Source: Sphaerolaimus hirsutus
Taxonomy: Eukaryota; Nematoda; Chromadorea; Monhysterida; Sphaerolaimidae
Assembly: GCA_964036195.1 (NCBI GenBank)
Contig: OZ038457.1
Location: 8,273,147-8,337,146 of the forward strand
Length of the DNA: 64,000 bases
Direction: 5' to 3'
Within the stretch, counting starts at the first letter, position 1, and each line of letters begins with the position of its first letter. Positions 10,065 to 23,139 of the stretch are shown one piece after another. A program made the position numbers and the translations under genes. The notes under the pieces are model-generated. The model ran no database searches and was not told the DNA's origin. It saw only the letters and a program-made list of their open reading frames with translations.

Positions 10065-13000
10065 TTGCATTTGCCACAGTCTTTTCATCCCAATGTCAAC
10101 ATTCAGGTGCTCCACATGCTGCTGCTAATTTCAATTTTGCTACTCTTTTGTCAACTATCAGCTAATCTGGAAGCTGAAAAAGTGACAATCGAGTTTTTGC
10201 ATTTCGAGGGTGATTATAAAGCTCGACAATTAATTGAGCAATTTCGAGAGCCGTTTGAGCAGGAAGGATTGAATTTTGGCTCAGTTACAACACTCACAGA
10301 CAGTCAAAGTGGCAAACAAAAGGCAAAAGGAGAGGAAAAACAGAACAGTTCAGCGAAGGTTGGTCATGCTAAGCCTAGATTGCACTAAACCTGAGTCAGA
10401 TTAAGTCTATGCCTAAACCTAGTCCATAATAAAATATACAAAATGTTTCAGGCTGGCCAGGCAGGACAGTACAGCAGCAACACCAGTAGACACAGCTACA
10501 CTGGAAACAACAACGTCAACAACGAAAACGAAGCTGTCACCACCGCAGCAGCAGCAGCAGTCGGCATCGTTTCCAGCATCTGTGACAGAGTCATCAACAC
10601 AAACAGCCACAGTGAAATTGCCAGGTGACTGTCACAAAAATTGTGACATGACATGTAAACAGACAAATGTCATAATTAAAAATGAACTTAGATGAAAAAA
10701 AGTGGTGACATTTGTCTGTTTACATGTCATGTCACAGTTTTTGTGACTGTCATTTAGAAGTGCCAGTGCAAACAGAGGCAACAAAACACCAGCTGGAATC
10801 TCATCAAGCGGCACAACAAAATCGACATCGGCAGTTGCTACTACACCATCAAAGGCAGCAACAGCAGTTGCTACTACTCCAGCTGATATATCTGGTGGCC
10901 AGCATAAAAGTGGATCGATCAGATCAACGTTTTGGAGATCTGGTTTGTCATTTTTTCATATTTCAAAATGTTTCACTTTTTTAATCACATTTCAAAATAT
11001 TTCACTATTTTTGCAAAAATGTTTATAGGCGTATCCCTGGCATCGTCGGCAATTGTCAAGTCGCTGGTCAGCCCTGCAGCCACTTCATCAGCTCAACCAA
11101 AAGGACCAGAAACAGCAGCCAGAAAGGCAATAGGAATTGAAGCTTCAAACGTGGATTCAGGGAATTCAATTGTCAAACAGCCGAAAGGTCGCGGTCGCGG
11201 TCGTACTCGTTCTGCACAGAACCCAGCATCACTGGGCTACACCACCAAGCTGATTCCACTGGCCACTGCTGACATCGAAAAATCATCAGCATCAAACGGA
11301 CCTGTCAGACCTCCCATTTTGAGCTGTCACATCCCACTTCAAGGTGTTGATGAGGAATCGAACGACACAGGCGGAACGAGAAGGTTAATTGATTAACTAT
11401 TCATTATTATTATTATTATCATTTATTTTGTAATGGTTACAATAGACCACAATTCCTGACATCCTTAACACATAAAGTATATAAGAATATATATGTATAT
11501 ATTCTCATACAGGCCGGATAACGGTATCGGTTTCAATACCGAACACGGCAGCTCAACTGGACCAGACACCAGCGGCTTTCCTGTCATTGCCGATAGTAGC
11601 TTCAATACCTGTGCCATTGCTGACAGATCTGACAATAGAGCAACTATTGAGTCAGCACGCGGATCAGACAGTAACAACATCAGTAAGCCTTGCGGTGAAT
11701 CAGAACGACGTCGGTGCAGATCCCAACTCAATTGTGACAGCATTGAGACAGAGTCAAGCGGCATTGGTGAGCGGTCGAGTAAGCAGGCCAGAAAAGAGAG
11801 ACAGAAAGAATCAGATGCAGCATCGAAGGAGCCTGTCAGCATCTCCAGAAATGGTTCGAACAAAAAGGACAGCTCGGCGGGACGCACCAGTGACAAACTA
11901 TCCACACAATGTGAGGCAGTTGACACCTCAGGAAATGGTACAGCAGACCCAGGAGGTGGAGAGGAATCCCAATCCAGTGACAAGTGCCCAGCCTTCATCG
12001 TCACAGGCCACTGGACAAGTAGCCACAATGGTGGTCTCAACAGCAAGAACCTGCGATCACAAGAGAAGAATGGATATGGATGTACCATCAAGGCCAGTGA
12101 TGTCATCCCCCCAGATGACAATGGAAACACCGGAGGAAACAATAACAGAAACCGAATCAGCAAGGATGTCAGAAATGGGGACCAAAATGACAACAATGGA
12201 ATCAACGACAATGGAAACAGCGACAGAAAGAGTGACAGAGACAGCAGAAACGACAAAGGAAATGGAGAGAGAAATGACAACAGTACCAGAAACATCTCCA
12301 CAAACAGTGTCGGAAAAGAAGGTCCCCCCAATGAGACTTATATTGGTGAGCTTGTTTTGATTGTACATGTAATGTAATATGTGAAATACATATCAGACAA
12401 TGATGAAAGTATAAATAATGCTAAATAAAAATGCATCTTTACATTGTTCAGGTGGATTCCTTCGCAGCAGACGCAAGGTCTATCACCCCAGCGATGTTTA
12501 TCGGTGGTCAAGGGACACTGCAATTCAAGGACCGACCACTCAGTGGTACAATGCCAATGAGGATGGGATGCAGTCAGTGCACAATCAAGCGAAAAAAGCA
12601 GAAAATGAATCAAGAATCATCAGCTATGGAGGTGGAGGAAGAGGACGGGGAGGAGTCAGATCTATCATCCCGGGGGGAGTCAGACCCAGAAGACACTATA
12701 CCAGCAACACGCCCACCAACACCATTAGAAAACCCTACATTGGAAGCGAACACGCCATCGTCGTCAACAGAGGAATGTCTTCGGGTACAGGCAATAAAGA
12801 CATCTCTGGAGAAAAGATTGTCAGAAGAAGTATGCCAGAGAGCCAAGGATCTACAGGTAGAAGCGACAGAAGCTCTCCATCAGGCAGAAATGGCTTTGAA
12901 AGCAGTGGATGCACGGCAGGTGGAGAAAAAACAACAATTAGAGCAGGAACAGAGGAAAACGATAGTGCCGGAAACAAACATGAACACACCAACAGTAGGA

Positions 13001-13951
13001 CATCAAATGTCGTCACAACTGGTCAAGAGCAGTCTGATGAATGCACCAAAACTGGCCGAACGTCACAAACAACAGATTCAAGGCTGCCCGGACGAGAAGG
13101 AGGACACATCAATACGGCGAAAGTTGTTTTCGCCGACGACAAGGAACGAGAGAGATTGTACAACAGTGAAACGGGGCAAAGAATCAAAGCAGCCTATGAA
13201 AGAAAGTTGCAAGAGCAAATGCGACAACCACAATGGCAGCAACAGCCACACCTCAGAATCACCATCCCCACAGACCTTGGAAAAGAGGAGCGCAGCGTTG
13301 AGTGCAGAACTGAAAAAGGTGGAGAAAAACATGAGTCAGAGTTGCTCACAAGCCGCGAGACCGTACAAAAAGTTGTCCAAGAGCTCAAAGACTGTGGAAG
13401 ACTCGCCAGATGTGGACAGCACAGTAGTACGTGTGTGCGAAGTGAATGCTGTGGCACAAAACACCCAGAAAGCTCAACTGGAGACAGACAGGGACAGTCT
13501 AGATTTGGAAAGTGTACCACGGGAGAAGAAAAAAATTATGGACATGTTGCAAATGGATCCGGACGAATCGTTGGAAATGTGCCCTCGACTGAGACAAATT
13601 GCACGCGAACACATGAACTTGCCACGTCTGAGGAAACTATCAGAAATGTCAATGGAGGACAAGTACAGGGCGCAGAGTGTATTGAAAGCGGACGGGTCTG
13701 GACTGATGGAAAAGTATCGAGCAATGTCGGAGTTGGACGTACTGTCGGTACTGAGCATCAAGGCTTGTGCAACACCAACACCGGCATCATGCCCGGAATC
13801 AGATCTGGATTCACTGGTTCGAGGGGCAGAGGAGAACGTCATATGCGACCTACTTCAGATCAATCCCATTACCGATGTGGTGCCAAGAATGACCGATCAG
13901 CTTCGTCAAGTAGCACGCAAGAAACTGAAATGGCCAGATCAAACTCAGTGA
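10065..13951 (+). CDS. Secreted or surface Ser/Thr-rich protein gene of the Polinton, multi-exon
   Basis: The first stretch carries a strong signal-peptide-like segment (MLLLISILLLFCQLSAN, about 10116-10165) followed by a soluble acidic/helical part. Later plus-strand stretches (10450-10624, 10760-10960, 11028-11395, 11513-12345, 12452-13951) are Ser/Thr/Pro/Gln-rich and then strongly charged and helical, separated by introns with visible gt...ag ends. Near the C terminus two copies of a helical unit occur, roughly 'M.LLQ..P......PR...LRQ.AR' at about 13540-13625 and 13830-13925. The gene ends with tga at 13949-13951. No family is recognised. A surface or tegument-like structural role would fit its place in a capsid-bearing element but is not demonstrated. 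It may be two genes, secreted N-terminal part and intracellular C-terminal part. Confidence 0.45.
10625..10752. mobile_element. Near-perfect hairpin filling an intron
   Basis: The arm gtgac.tgtcacaaaaa.tgtgacatgacatgtaaacagacaaatgtca (10625-10672) pairs with 10706-10752 with about one mismatch and one indel. The first bases of the arm form the GT donor and the acceptor tttag follows the second arm directly (10753-10757). The intron is therefore almost entirely a MITE-like hairpin. Confidence 0.8.
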
Positions 13952-14055
13952 GAGATGAATATTATAGACACAATGTGGATGCCTTTTTACAGTGGGGATT
14001 AAGTGCAGGACAGTTTTCTTTAGTGCCTATACCTAAGAATACAGCAGGATCGACA

Positions 14056-16166
14056 ATGCAAGTGATGGGTCCAATGCAGACACCACTTGGTATCATGCCA
14101 GTGGGACCCATGCGCATGCCATCAGGTCACATGCAAATGCCAACACCAGGACACATGCAAATGGCAATGCAACCACCACCACCACCACCACCGCCACCAT
14201 ATGGACAAAGGTCATCAGAATATATGCACAGGTTTCCACCATATATGCAAGGATCATCAGCATATGCACAAATGTCATCAGAACACATGCAACACATGTC
14301 ACCAGCACAGATGCGAATGTCACCAGAACACATGCAGATGACACCAGCTGCTCAAATAGTATATCCAGTTTCATCTGCACAGGCAGCAGCTGCACAGGCT
14401 GCACAGGCTGCAGCAGCTGATCACATGAGAACCGCTGCACAGATGGCATATCCAGTAACTTCTGTGGAAGCAGCAGCTGCACAAGCAGCAGCGGTGACGG
14501 CTGCTGCACAGCTTACAGCACAGATGACGGCACAGATTGATGCATGTCAATCATTGTCAGAAGGTGCAATAAACACAGCAGACACAAGTACAATTATCGC
14601 CCCGCCAATGTATTCTGCAGAAAGAGTAAATGTGAGCGATGGCAATGATGCTAGCATAAATCAGAGTGGTGTCACAAAGAAAAGAGAGAATGTCAGTACC
14701 AAAAAGAAGAAACAAAAAGAGAAGAAACAGAAAGCAAAACAAAACATTGATCCACGACAGTTGCAACGAATGAAAGTGCAACGGGCGGTTGACATTGCTC
14801 GGGCTGAACAGAATGTAAGAGAACTGTTACATGTGGCTGACGAGGCGTTCATGACTCTTGCTGTGGCAACCATCCACCACCAGATGATGAAGGTGGCTGT
14901 TGAAGTGGATGGCAATGTGGAAAAAATGAATCAGGATCACGAGACACATCTGCCGCAGCTTGGATGGACCATTTTGTGGGAATTACCTGGAAATAAAGGA
15001 GATACATATCAGGAGAAGGAATTAGAGCTGGACGTGAACGTTGTGGCCAAACAGATTACAAATCACCTGAATCGTGGTTATCCTGTCAGATTGACACGTG
15101 CAATCTCAAATGATACTCATGATGTGGGTTTCAAAAGTCCGATCCAGGTGACATTGAGAAGGAACAGGGACTTGAATGGAGTGGACTTGGACAACAGATT
15201 TTTGACACGAAGTGGACAAATTGATGGCAATCAAAATGAAGGTGAACAGAGAATGGAAAAAAACCACATGGTCATGTATGCCACAGTAAAAAGGGGCTAT
15301 GGTGAACCACCAATGCCCATGTATGTGCTGCCAAATGTTGAAATGGTGATGGACAATGTGACAAATCAGGTGCAGATCAAAGTGAAGGGCCATGTAAGTT
15401 TTGAAGTGTATTCAAAATAATAAAAATAAAAAATAAAAAATATTGTACTTGTATTCAAATGAAACATGTTTACATTGCAGATTCCGAGGGGCACTTCATT
15501 GTTCGAATTGAACAGAATATTCATCAAATCAATGGTGCCATTGAAGGCTATTGAGCACAAACGCTCAAATGCAATGTACTGCCCTCAGGCGCACAGACAT
15601 ATTCATGATGATGATGATGAACAGACAAGAACCTGTGACAGTTCTGGCAGTGATGACAACAGTTCCATGCTCATGCCCCCACCAAGAGAGGTGCCAAAAT
15701 GGTCAAGGAGGGCATTGGGCATTAGCGAAGCAAACATGGAACAGTTGATTATGGAAAAGCTCGTACAGTGGAAAAGAGTTGAACAGAAGATTGTAGATGT
15801 GCTACAATTTCATTTCAACCCCAATCAAGAACCAAGACAACCATTGCGCTCTACCTATTCCCGTGGTGCCGGCTCGTCGGGCATGAATGGACATAACAGT
15901 GAAAGGCCTTCCAGCATGCCATGCACAAACGGCTATGAGTTCTGGCAGGATTGCCAGTATGTTTATTTATTGTACTTTCATAGATATGAATATTATTCTG
16001 ATAATTATTGCACTAGTGTCATATATTAAATCACTTTGTCTATTACAGATTCTGTGACACCAGAGAGGCCACTCATCACTTTTTCATCAGATGTGCACAT
16101 TGTGACTGTGAGGGCCATATGGTGGTGAAACAAGATCCATGTATGGAAAGTTGCAAAACGATGTGA
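14056..16166 (+). CDS. Met/Ala/Gln-rich protein with basic region and Cys-rich tail (Polinton, unknown)
   Basis: From the first in-frame ATG at 14056 the protein opens with Pro/Met/His-rich repeats (including a nine-residue proline run near 14175) and Ala/Gln-rich repeats. It then has a Lys-rich patch at about 14695-14745 that resembles a nuclear-localisation signal, and a folded-looking alpha/beta part at 14750-15400. Introns at about 15397-15480 and 15957-16048 have gt...ag ends. The final exon holds CDTREATHH-like and CAHCDC motifs and stops at 16164-16166. The C-terminal Cys/His set suggests a zinc-binding fold. No family match is recognised. The frame also stays open far upstream, to 12418, but that part is a shadow of the preceding gene. 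Confidence 0.5.
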
Positions 16167-16870
16167 TGGGAGTTGTGGTTGCGTGATTTATATGTAAAAT
16201 TTATTATATTTTATAAATTTGAATGGTACAAGCAAAATACATTTCATATGCTATAATATATAGTTCATATTATGCACATGTAGTTGTAGGCTTGTATTCA
16301 CACCTGTTCACCCCAGTGGGGCTTTCATTATCTAATTTACAACAGAAACCTCATTTAGAAGTCTTTCAATCAACCATATATTTCACAACAGGATTTCCAC
16401 ATCAACCACACGAAATTTCAAAATAAGATTAACAGTTAACATTCTAAACAAATGCAACAGAATCGTTTGATAAGATCAAAATAAATGCCATCTCGTTACA
16501 CGTTATTTATGCCCTCAGTCATGACTCGCATACTCGCCCCAAAATTATTGTTCTATATTAAGATGTGGGAAATGTATTCATTCATTCATTCATTGTTTCA
16601 CTATTGCAAGAACAATCACAATAATTGTCATCCAAATCGTCACAATATTATTATTATTATGATTATACTTGTGGCGATTGGGATGACAATTGTGAATGCC
16701 ATGGACATTGCTGTGCATAATTGAAGTTTTTTCTTCTTCCCACATTATAATAATTATTTTGTTTGTATATTTATAAAATAAAAAATAAAAAATAATAGAG
16801 AATTATTAAATCAAGTACAAAAAGAAAAATCACAAATAAATAGAGAGAACAAACAACATCACTACTTCCG
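16167..16870. other. Convergent intergenic stretch, no gene seen
   Basis: A+T-rich DNA lies between the end of the plus-strand block and the end of the major capsid gene. It contains poly(A)-signal-like words in both directions (for example aataaaaaataaaaaataat near 16778) and short tttcatt-type repeats. I see no convincing coding sequence. Confidence 0.6.
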
Positions 16871-16873
16871 CTA

Positions 16874-18834
16874 CTACGAATGCACTTGTTGCGTGTGAAT
16901 GGTGTTGGTAGGATCTGTAAAGAGAAGTTTTAAAAATAAAATAAAAAAATTTTTTAAAATTTTAAAAAAGTTTTTCAAACCGATTTTAAGAAAGGCGTCA
17001 TTCACCATAATTGTGAATAATATAGCTCCTGCTTTCGGAATGGGCTTTGCAAATGTCAAATTCAAAAATGCATCACCCGTGTTCAACGCTTCCCACGAAT
17101 TGCTGAAAAGAAAATGTCGGTTTTTTAAAAAAACTTTATTTTGAAAAATGAAAGATTTAAAAATAGACATATACCTTGTAACTTTATCATTACATAGACT
17201 TATACAAACAAAAAATTGACAGGTTGTAAACTTTTTCATGCTGATTTCATTTTGAACTCCAGTCCAGTTTTCCATGAGACTGTAACACTCTCGAAAAATA
17301 TCTGAACTATTTAGTTGCCCCCACTGGAAACGCAAAGGGCGATTTGGACAAAGACGTGAGCCAATTTGAACTGAGAGATCTGATATGTTCATATTGACAT
17401 AATTATGTCTAGCCACATCGGTTCTTTGAGGATTTGATGCATCGGTTCTACATAGACAAATTATTATACCCCTCGGAAGCTTCCCGACTTGTGTTCCAAG
17501 AGCTATAGGAGGCGCAGCGCGCGCACCTTCCGTCAAATAGATTGTGGAGGCAGTCCCAAATCCTGTCAAATTTCATGAAAAAGTGTCAATCACATGAAAA
17601 ATGTAAAATTACACAAAGTCATAAAAACGACAATTGGCACTTCATGTGCTTTTTACATGAGATTTGACACTTTCTTGACATTTTACAGAGTTTGGGATTG
17701 GTACCTGGCCAACATTGTATTGTCTAAATGAATGATAAATCCCATGTGTTTTCACACGATCTGCCAATGCAATTGATAATGATGTTACCTGTAAAAGTTT
17801 CTGTTGCTGTTTTATAACTTTTATAATTAAAATTGATGAAAACATACTGGATGTATTTTTCGTACAGACAGTTCTATACTGTCAATTACAATTTTTAATT
17901 TTGCAATGTCGTCAGTTGATCGTGTAAATGATTCAAACATCAAGCTGTCTGGAACTCTTCTAAGTACAATTGTCAGCTGCATTCCAGCATGCCTGGATTT
18001 ATATATATTAAAAATAAATATAAAATTAAAAAATAAATAAAATTAAGGTTTTAACCATGGTTTACTCTGCTCGCCAAAATCTAAAGCCAAGCGTCCATAA
18101 AATTCTTGACTTTTGAAAACTGGTTCAGATCGTTTCTTGTAAAACTCAGTCATGTTTGTTTCCAGTGCATTGGTCTCAGAGTCTTCCATTTCAACCCAAC
18201 TAAAAATAAAAACTGTTCATAATAATAACAATGATAATAATAATAATAATGATAATATACTTTAAAGTAAAACATATTGATAAGTATTAAATCACTTACC
18301 CACTAGCTGCTAGTTGTGTCCGTCTATAGACACCACTTGTTTGCAACACCTTTTTAATATATGCCTTTGTTCCATAATTAGACTCACGACTTAAGAGAAG
18401 TGAATTGTGGAAAATTTCAATGCCATCCCAGATGCTTTCTAATGGATTTGGCACATATGCCACATGATTTTTCAGTGTGACAGGTTCCTTACCAAATATA
18501 TTATTTGCCTCATAAGTTTCTTTTATTGGATGTCCATCACTTGTTGTTACACGCATGACCAAGTGCAAATTCAAGGATGAAAAATCCAACAATCCCGTAC
18601 TTGATGCAACTGTTGTGAACACATCTATAAACATAATAAAGTTTATATTTATGAAAAACCATTTTCAAGTAAAATCACTTCACACTTACATGGCGAGGTT
18701 TCACTTCCATCACTAATGAGTAGCAACTGTTCACGTTCACAATGACTTACATATGCTTGAGTTGGAGGTAACGCATCTACGCATTTGTATATGAGTTTAG
18801 ACTGAACGACAATTCTTAATGATACTAACAATTC

Positions 18835-18865
<31 letters not shown>

Positions 18866-18900
18866 TAACAACAGACCCGGTCGAAACTCTGGTGGACATG
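16874..18900 (-). CDS. Major capsid protein, double jelly-roll (Polinton)
   Basis: The pattern of conserved blocks matches the Polinton/adintovirus major capsid family. Near the N terminus is 'LPPTQAYV' (about 18760). Then comes a block of about 110 residues (18300-18620) with 'LDFSSLNLHL', 'NPLESIWDGIEIFHN' and 'GTKAYIKKVL...TQLAASG', and later 'GKLPRGIIICLCRTDA' with 'SVQIGSRLCPNRPLRF' (17290-17500). A C-terminal 'AFLNLTFAKPIPKAGAILFTI' strand pattern (near 17020-17085) ends the second jelly roll. Coding stretches are split by short intron-like gaps, one of which (about 17565-17690) is a hairpin MITE. In the family this protein forms hexon-like capsomers. Confidence 0.85.
17548..17706. mobile_element. 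Hairpin MITE coinciding with a major-capsid gene intron
   Basis: Imperfect arms begin GGAGGCAGTCCCAAAT and end with ATTTTACAGAGTTTGGGATTGG. On the minus strand the arms read ...CTCT|gtaaaatgtcaag and ...atttgacag|GATTTGGG, so donor and acceptor both lie in the arms. The outer sequence matches the hairpin at 6858-7012, which places both in one family. Confidence 0.7.
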
Positions 18901-19339
18901 GTAGCAAGTGCGATCCACTATCAAGAAGCTGTTTTCTTGGACTGAGAATTCGTGCTGGATGATTAGATGCCATCGTTTCTATTATTATTATTTTTCACCT
19001 GTGACAATCTATAAGCATTGCGATAAATGAAATGAAATACAAAATTTTTTAAATATCACATTCAAAATGAATGTGGTAATTCAAAACTTATCACATGTAG
19101 ATTGTTCAAATTATAGTCATATGATTCATTGATTCAATTTACTTTCATTCTCTCACTCACCCATCAGAGTAAAACAAACGTTGAAACAAATATATTAGAA
19201 TGAAAGAAATACAGTAGAAAAGTGTAATAAGACAACTTTTTACTAATAAACATGTAAGAATTAATTTAATTAAAACTAAAAAAACCATATTTATGTACTT
19301 ATTTTTATATATAGTAGTATATAGAACAAAATTGATCAT

Positions 19340-19930
19340 CTATAACCATTCAGAGGTAACAGTTATTCCTGCTGTGTTTGCACTGGAAGTATTTGTCGAC
19401 CTGATAGTATCAGGACAAGGCGGCTGTACTAATTGAACAGTTTCTTGTGACTTGTTATTTTTACCTCCACTTTTCTTTGACTGCCCTACTTTTACGTTTA
19501 CTGGTGGTTTTTGCGACTGTAAATCACCAGATGGAGCTGCAACTGCACCAGTTTCCCGCTGATATTGTTCTTGTTGTTGTTGAAGATTCACATCACATGA
19601 CACTTCTTGATTGTTCGGTGCTACCAGTTTTTGAGATGATAATTCGGAAAGCATAGCACTTGACCACTTATCTCTATTGGTAGCCTCTAAGTCACCAACA
19701 TTCTGATCAAATTGTTGTGTCCAATATTCCTTGGTAAACACGCCATCTGGAATGTTTGCCATATTGTCAAACCAATGAGTTCCACGAGGCGCAAATTGTA
19801 AATAAGAATTACAGCTGGTAATTTGATGACCTGTCGATGTTAGAAAGTTTGAAGATCGGCCACCAGCCGCAGTAGTAGTAACGTATCGTTTTCGTGTAGC
19901 CAGTTTAACATATGTACTAGTAATGATTAT
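19340..19930 (-). CDS. Unknown Polinton gene next to the major capsid gene
   Basis: An open minus-strand stretch begins with a Thr/Arg-rich segment ('KRYVTTTAAGGRSSN', near 19870), continues with 'GTHWFDNMANIPDGVFTKEYW' (about 19715-19790) and ends in a Gln/Lys/Ser-rich tail, with the stop just below 19343. The tail looks disordered and basic. It may be a separate small virion-associated protein or the first exon of a longer gene. No family is recognised. Confidence 0.45.
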   Translation of the reverse strand: MIITSTYVKLATRKRYVTTTAAGGRSSNFLTSTGHQITSCNSYLQFAPRGTHWFDNMANIPDGVFTKEYWTQQFDQNVGDLEATNRDKWSSAMLSELSSQKLVAPNNQEVSCDVNLQQQQEQYQRETGAVAAPSGDLQSQKPPVNVKVGQSKKSGGKNNKSQETVQLVQPPCPDTIRSTNTSSANTAGITVTSEWL

Positions 19931-20146
19931 AGTAATGTTTTAGATTACTGCAAATGTATAATAATAATAAGAATAATAACAATAATTATTATCACTATTA
20001 TTTATTTATCATTTGAAACTTTGATGAGAATAAAAAATAAGTACACAAATAAAATAAAAATAATGAAGAAAAACAGAATAAGATGCCTAGACGAATTAAA
20101 AAAAGATAAAAACAAAATTAATTAATATAGTTCGATTAATCACCAC

Positions 20147-22880
20147 TCAATTAATCCAGTTTGTGTCAGCAGAACCAGTCATATCTGCGCCAGTCAATGC
20201 ACATCTTGCAAAAACAATGCCATTAACACGAAACGGCTTCCCCCAATGATTGTACAATGTCAACTTGAGACCTTTTTCACATCCAATTGTTGGTGTCTGT
20301 ATCATAATTATACTAACATATGAACATAATAAACAAAAATACAAAAACATACACATATGCTTATATATGTACATATACGTACCTGTTTCAACTGTACAAA
20401 ATGTGGCATGTGTGGTTCATAAACATATGCTCGTCGTGCGCCTGGCCAGGAACTGTCGGGAGCATGTAATGCTGGTTTCCATGTAAACACAGTCAAAAGA
20501 GGTGTTTCTTTTGATTGAAACACAGCACACATTGGTTCCACACTGTCACATCTCACTTGAACCCGTCTACGTAGATCCAATTGATGTGGTACTGTTGCAT
20601 AAACACGACTTGTCTTGCTGTTGAAGCCATATTGAACATTTTTGGAATCAAGCCAGTCAATTTGATTGGCTGGTACATTATCTCCAGGTGATACCGTGAC
20701 AAATCCGAGCTCACTTGCCAAATGTTCACTCATATACATTCGTGTAACCAGATTTGGATCGGGATTTTTTATCGCAAAACGTCGCACACCAATTAGCGAT
20801 GGTGTTTCCACACTTGATTCAAATCCCAATGTATTTGTACGTGCATTATCTCCAACTAATGGACGATTGTCTAGTGCCATATTTGCAACTACTATTGCGG
20901 CATCTTTAACGCTCATTCCACTATGAAATCCGACTGTTTCTTTAAGGTTTTTCAACAACCAATAGTCAAGTGTTGATGTAGTTACATTATTTGCCCATCC
21001 TGATGGCATTTTGTATCCATTATCTATGAGAATTTGCTTGATTATGACAAGGCCTTTGTTCATTTCATGCTCATCATTATTCAAATCAACATTTGGTGGC
21101 CTATTTGCCATTTGTCGTTTTTTAATTCGATACTTTTCTCTGGGTTTGAGCTGTCTTTTTGACCTTTGCAGTAGTAGTACCTTTGTATGCTCATCCTGAA
21201 AAAAAGGAAAAAAATATGACATTATTCTTTGTGGTGATGGTGGCGTTCGTGGTAAACCAGTAATACTTGCACTACTAAAATTATCACCAACCACATTGGA
21301 AATTCCATCAATTTCATCATGAACTAATGTTTCAACAGCATTCGCTTCACTATCATTCTCATCATCATCATCATCGTCATTGTAAAAACTGTCACTATCT
21401 GTTTCAAAAATGCTGTCACGATCATTTCTCTCATTACTAGCATCATCCACATTATCATTATCATCGTCAACATTATCATTGATACCGTCATGTTCCATAT
21501 CAATAACAATATCGTCATTCATGACTGTGTTGGTTGGTTTCCCATCGCTCCACCTGCCGTCCCATTCACTTTGCTCGTTGAGGCCACTTGTTGTGCTGCT
21601 TTCGATGGTGCCACTTGGTTGATTGCCTGCGTCGCTGCTTGTAATTTCGCCACTAATTGATTGTTCCTCGGTCGTGGATATTTCCAGGTTGTGAAATGGG
21701 CCAGTTTGGAGCTGCTCCCTAATGCCATATCCCTCAGAGGGCAAATGCGACGATTCATTCTGCCCGACCCCGCTGTCAATGCTGGTTTTGTCCTTCTTCT
21801 TTCCTTCTCTATTGTTTTTGATTTCTTTGTCATCTTTTGGCTCCCCCCCATTTCCATTGATGCTATTGCCATTGGTCTTGGAGTTGTCAATAGATTTGGA
21901 TTTGACATGTCCAATGTTTGATTCATTTTCGGAAGAAACGGCTGTGCGCTGCTGCTCCTGGTTGACCTCCTTGGTTGTTGTAGACTCATTACGCCGAGCC
22001 TTTTTCTCATTACCGTTGTCGTTGGCAATCCCCCCTTCACCATTGCCTTGATTCTTTTTGGAAAAGGCGTTGTTCTCTTGGATTGTTCCTGTTGACCTTT
22101 TGTTTTTCGCCTTGTTTGCGCCATCCTGTAGCCAATTGTAAAAGCCGGGTTCCAATCGTGACAATAGAGCGGCAGTTGATTGATCCAGCTCCTTCAATTG
22201 ACTGCCAAAAATCTCCAGTCTTTCATCACCACTTAAAATTGCATTCAACTCTTTTTCCACAACCTGTGCCCAATCCTCTGTGCTGTTACGTGGAAGTGAA
22301 AGTACACTTGATATGTCAATTTGGCACCAAATCAGTGAACCAGCACAATCGATAACAATGAATGCGGGTGTTGAATCTTTGCCTTCAAACACAGGAGATC
22401 CCCACAACTCCAACTCAATAAGACTAATATAGTCTGCACGATTGTGCAAATCTGCACAACGTGTGAATGTTTCTTCTAAAACAACAGTGCTACCATCGTC
22501 AACAGGACAATATGATGATGAGTTTGTACTTGCAATTGCTGATGATATTTTGTCTGCTATTGTTGTTGTTGTTGTTGCTGCTGTTGCTGTTGTTGTCGTT
22601 GCTGCAATAGTGTTGGTGATGTCAATTAATGGTGAGGAGCCTATAATGAAAATAAGAGAATGTATAAGAAAAAACAGGTGAGATTCAATTCAACAAAATA
22701 TGAATGAATATGCATACCATCAGTATATTGTTGTTGTTGTTGTTGTTGTGGCTGGTCCAGTTGTGAAATTGGTCGTTGTGGCACCGCTGGTGGGAACTTG
22801 GCAAAGAAATTTGCAGCACTTGTGCGCTCATTCCACTGACGATCAGAACTAAGATAGACAATTTGCCGCATAATTGTCAA
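20147..22880 (-). CDS. Penton-like minor capsid candidate (PX type), Polinton
   Basis: The N-terminal exon (about 22720-22870) begins with 'RQIVYLSSDRQWNERTSAANFFAKFPPAV', which resembles the opening of Polinton/adintovirus minor capsid proteins (an I-x-S-x-x-R pattern before a beta strand). A long acidic and Asn/Asp-rich low-complexity insert, encoded around 21280-22090, follows. The C-terminal third has 'VQVRCDSVEPMCAVFQSKETPLLTVF' (20490-20570) and, past a short intron-like gap, 'GLKLTLYNHWGKPFRVN' (20210-20270), which matches the family's closing strands. The stop is near 20147. The inserted acidic region makes it far longer than a usual minor capsid protein. Confidence 0.6.
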
Positions 22881-23139
22881 ATTGATGACTATAATTATTA
22901 TTGTTATTATTATTATTATTATTTCTGCTCTATGGACTTTATCTACAGGTGTTAACGACAACAACTGATTTTTATTAATATTATTATTAATCTATACAAC
23001 AAACATAATAATAATAAGAAATAATTACAATAAAATAAAATGATAGTAAATACAAAAATAATAATAATAAAATGTAAAAAATAGAACAATAGTAATAATA
23101 ATGGTAATCTAATTGAAGAAAAAGGCAACGGGGGGAACA

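Noticed and set aside
11465-12331. 288-codon minus-strand frame opposite the Ser/Thr-rich gene
   Set aside because: Leu/Ser/Phe-rich antisense of a cag/gac-rich coding sequence, without start context or splice signals of its own.
12418-15420. A single 1,000-codon plus-strand open frame
   Set aside because: Only the part after about 13,950 looks protein-like. Upstream, the frame at 12431-13951 is the better coding frame and the longer one is its shadow.
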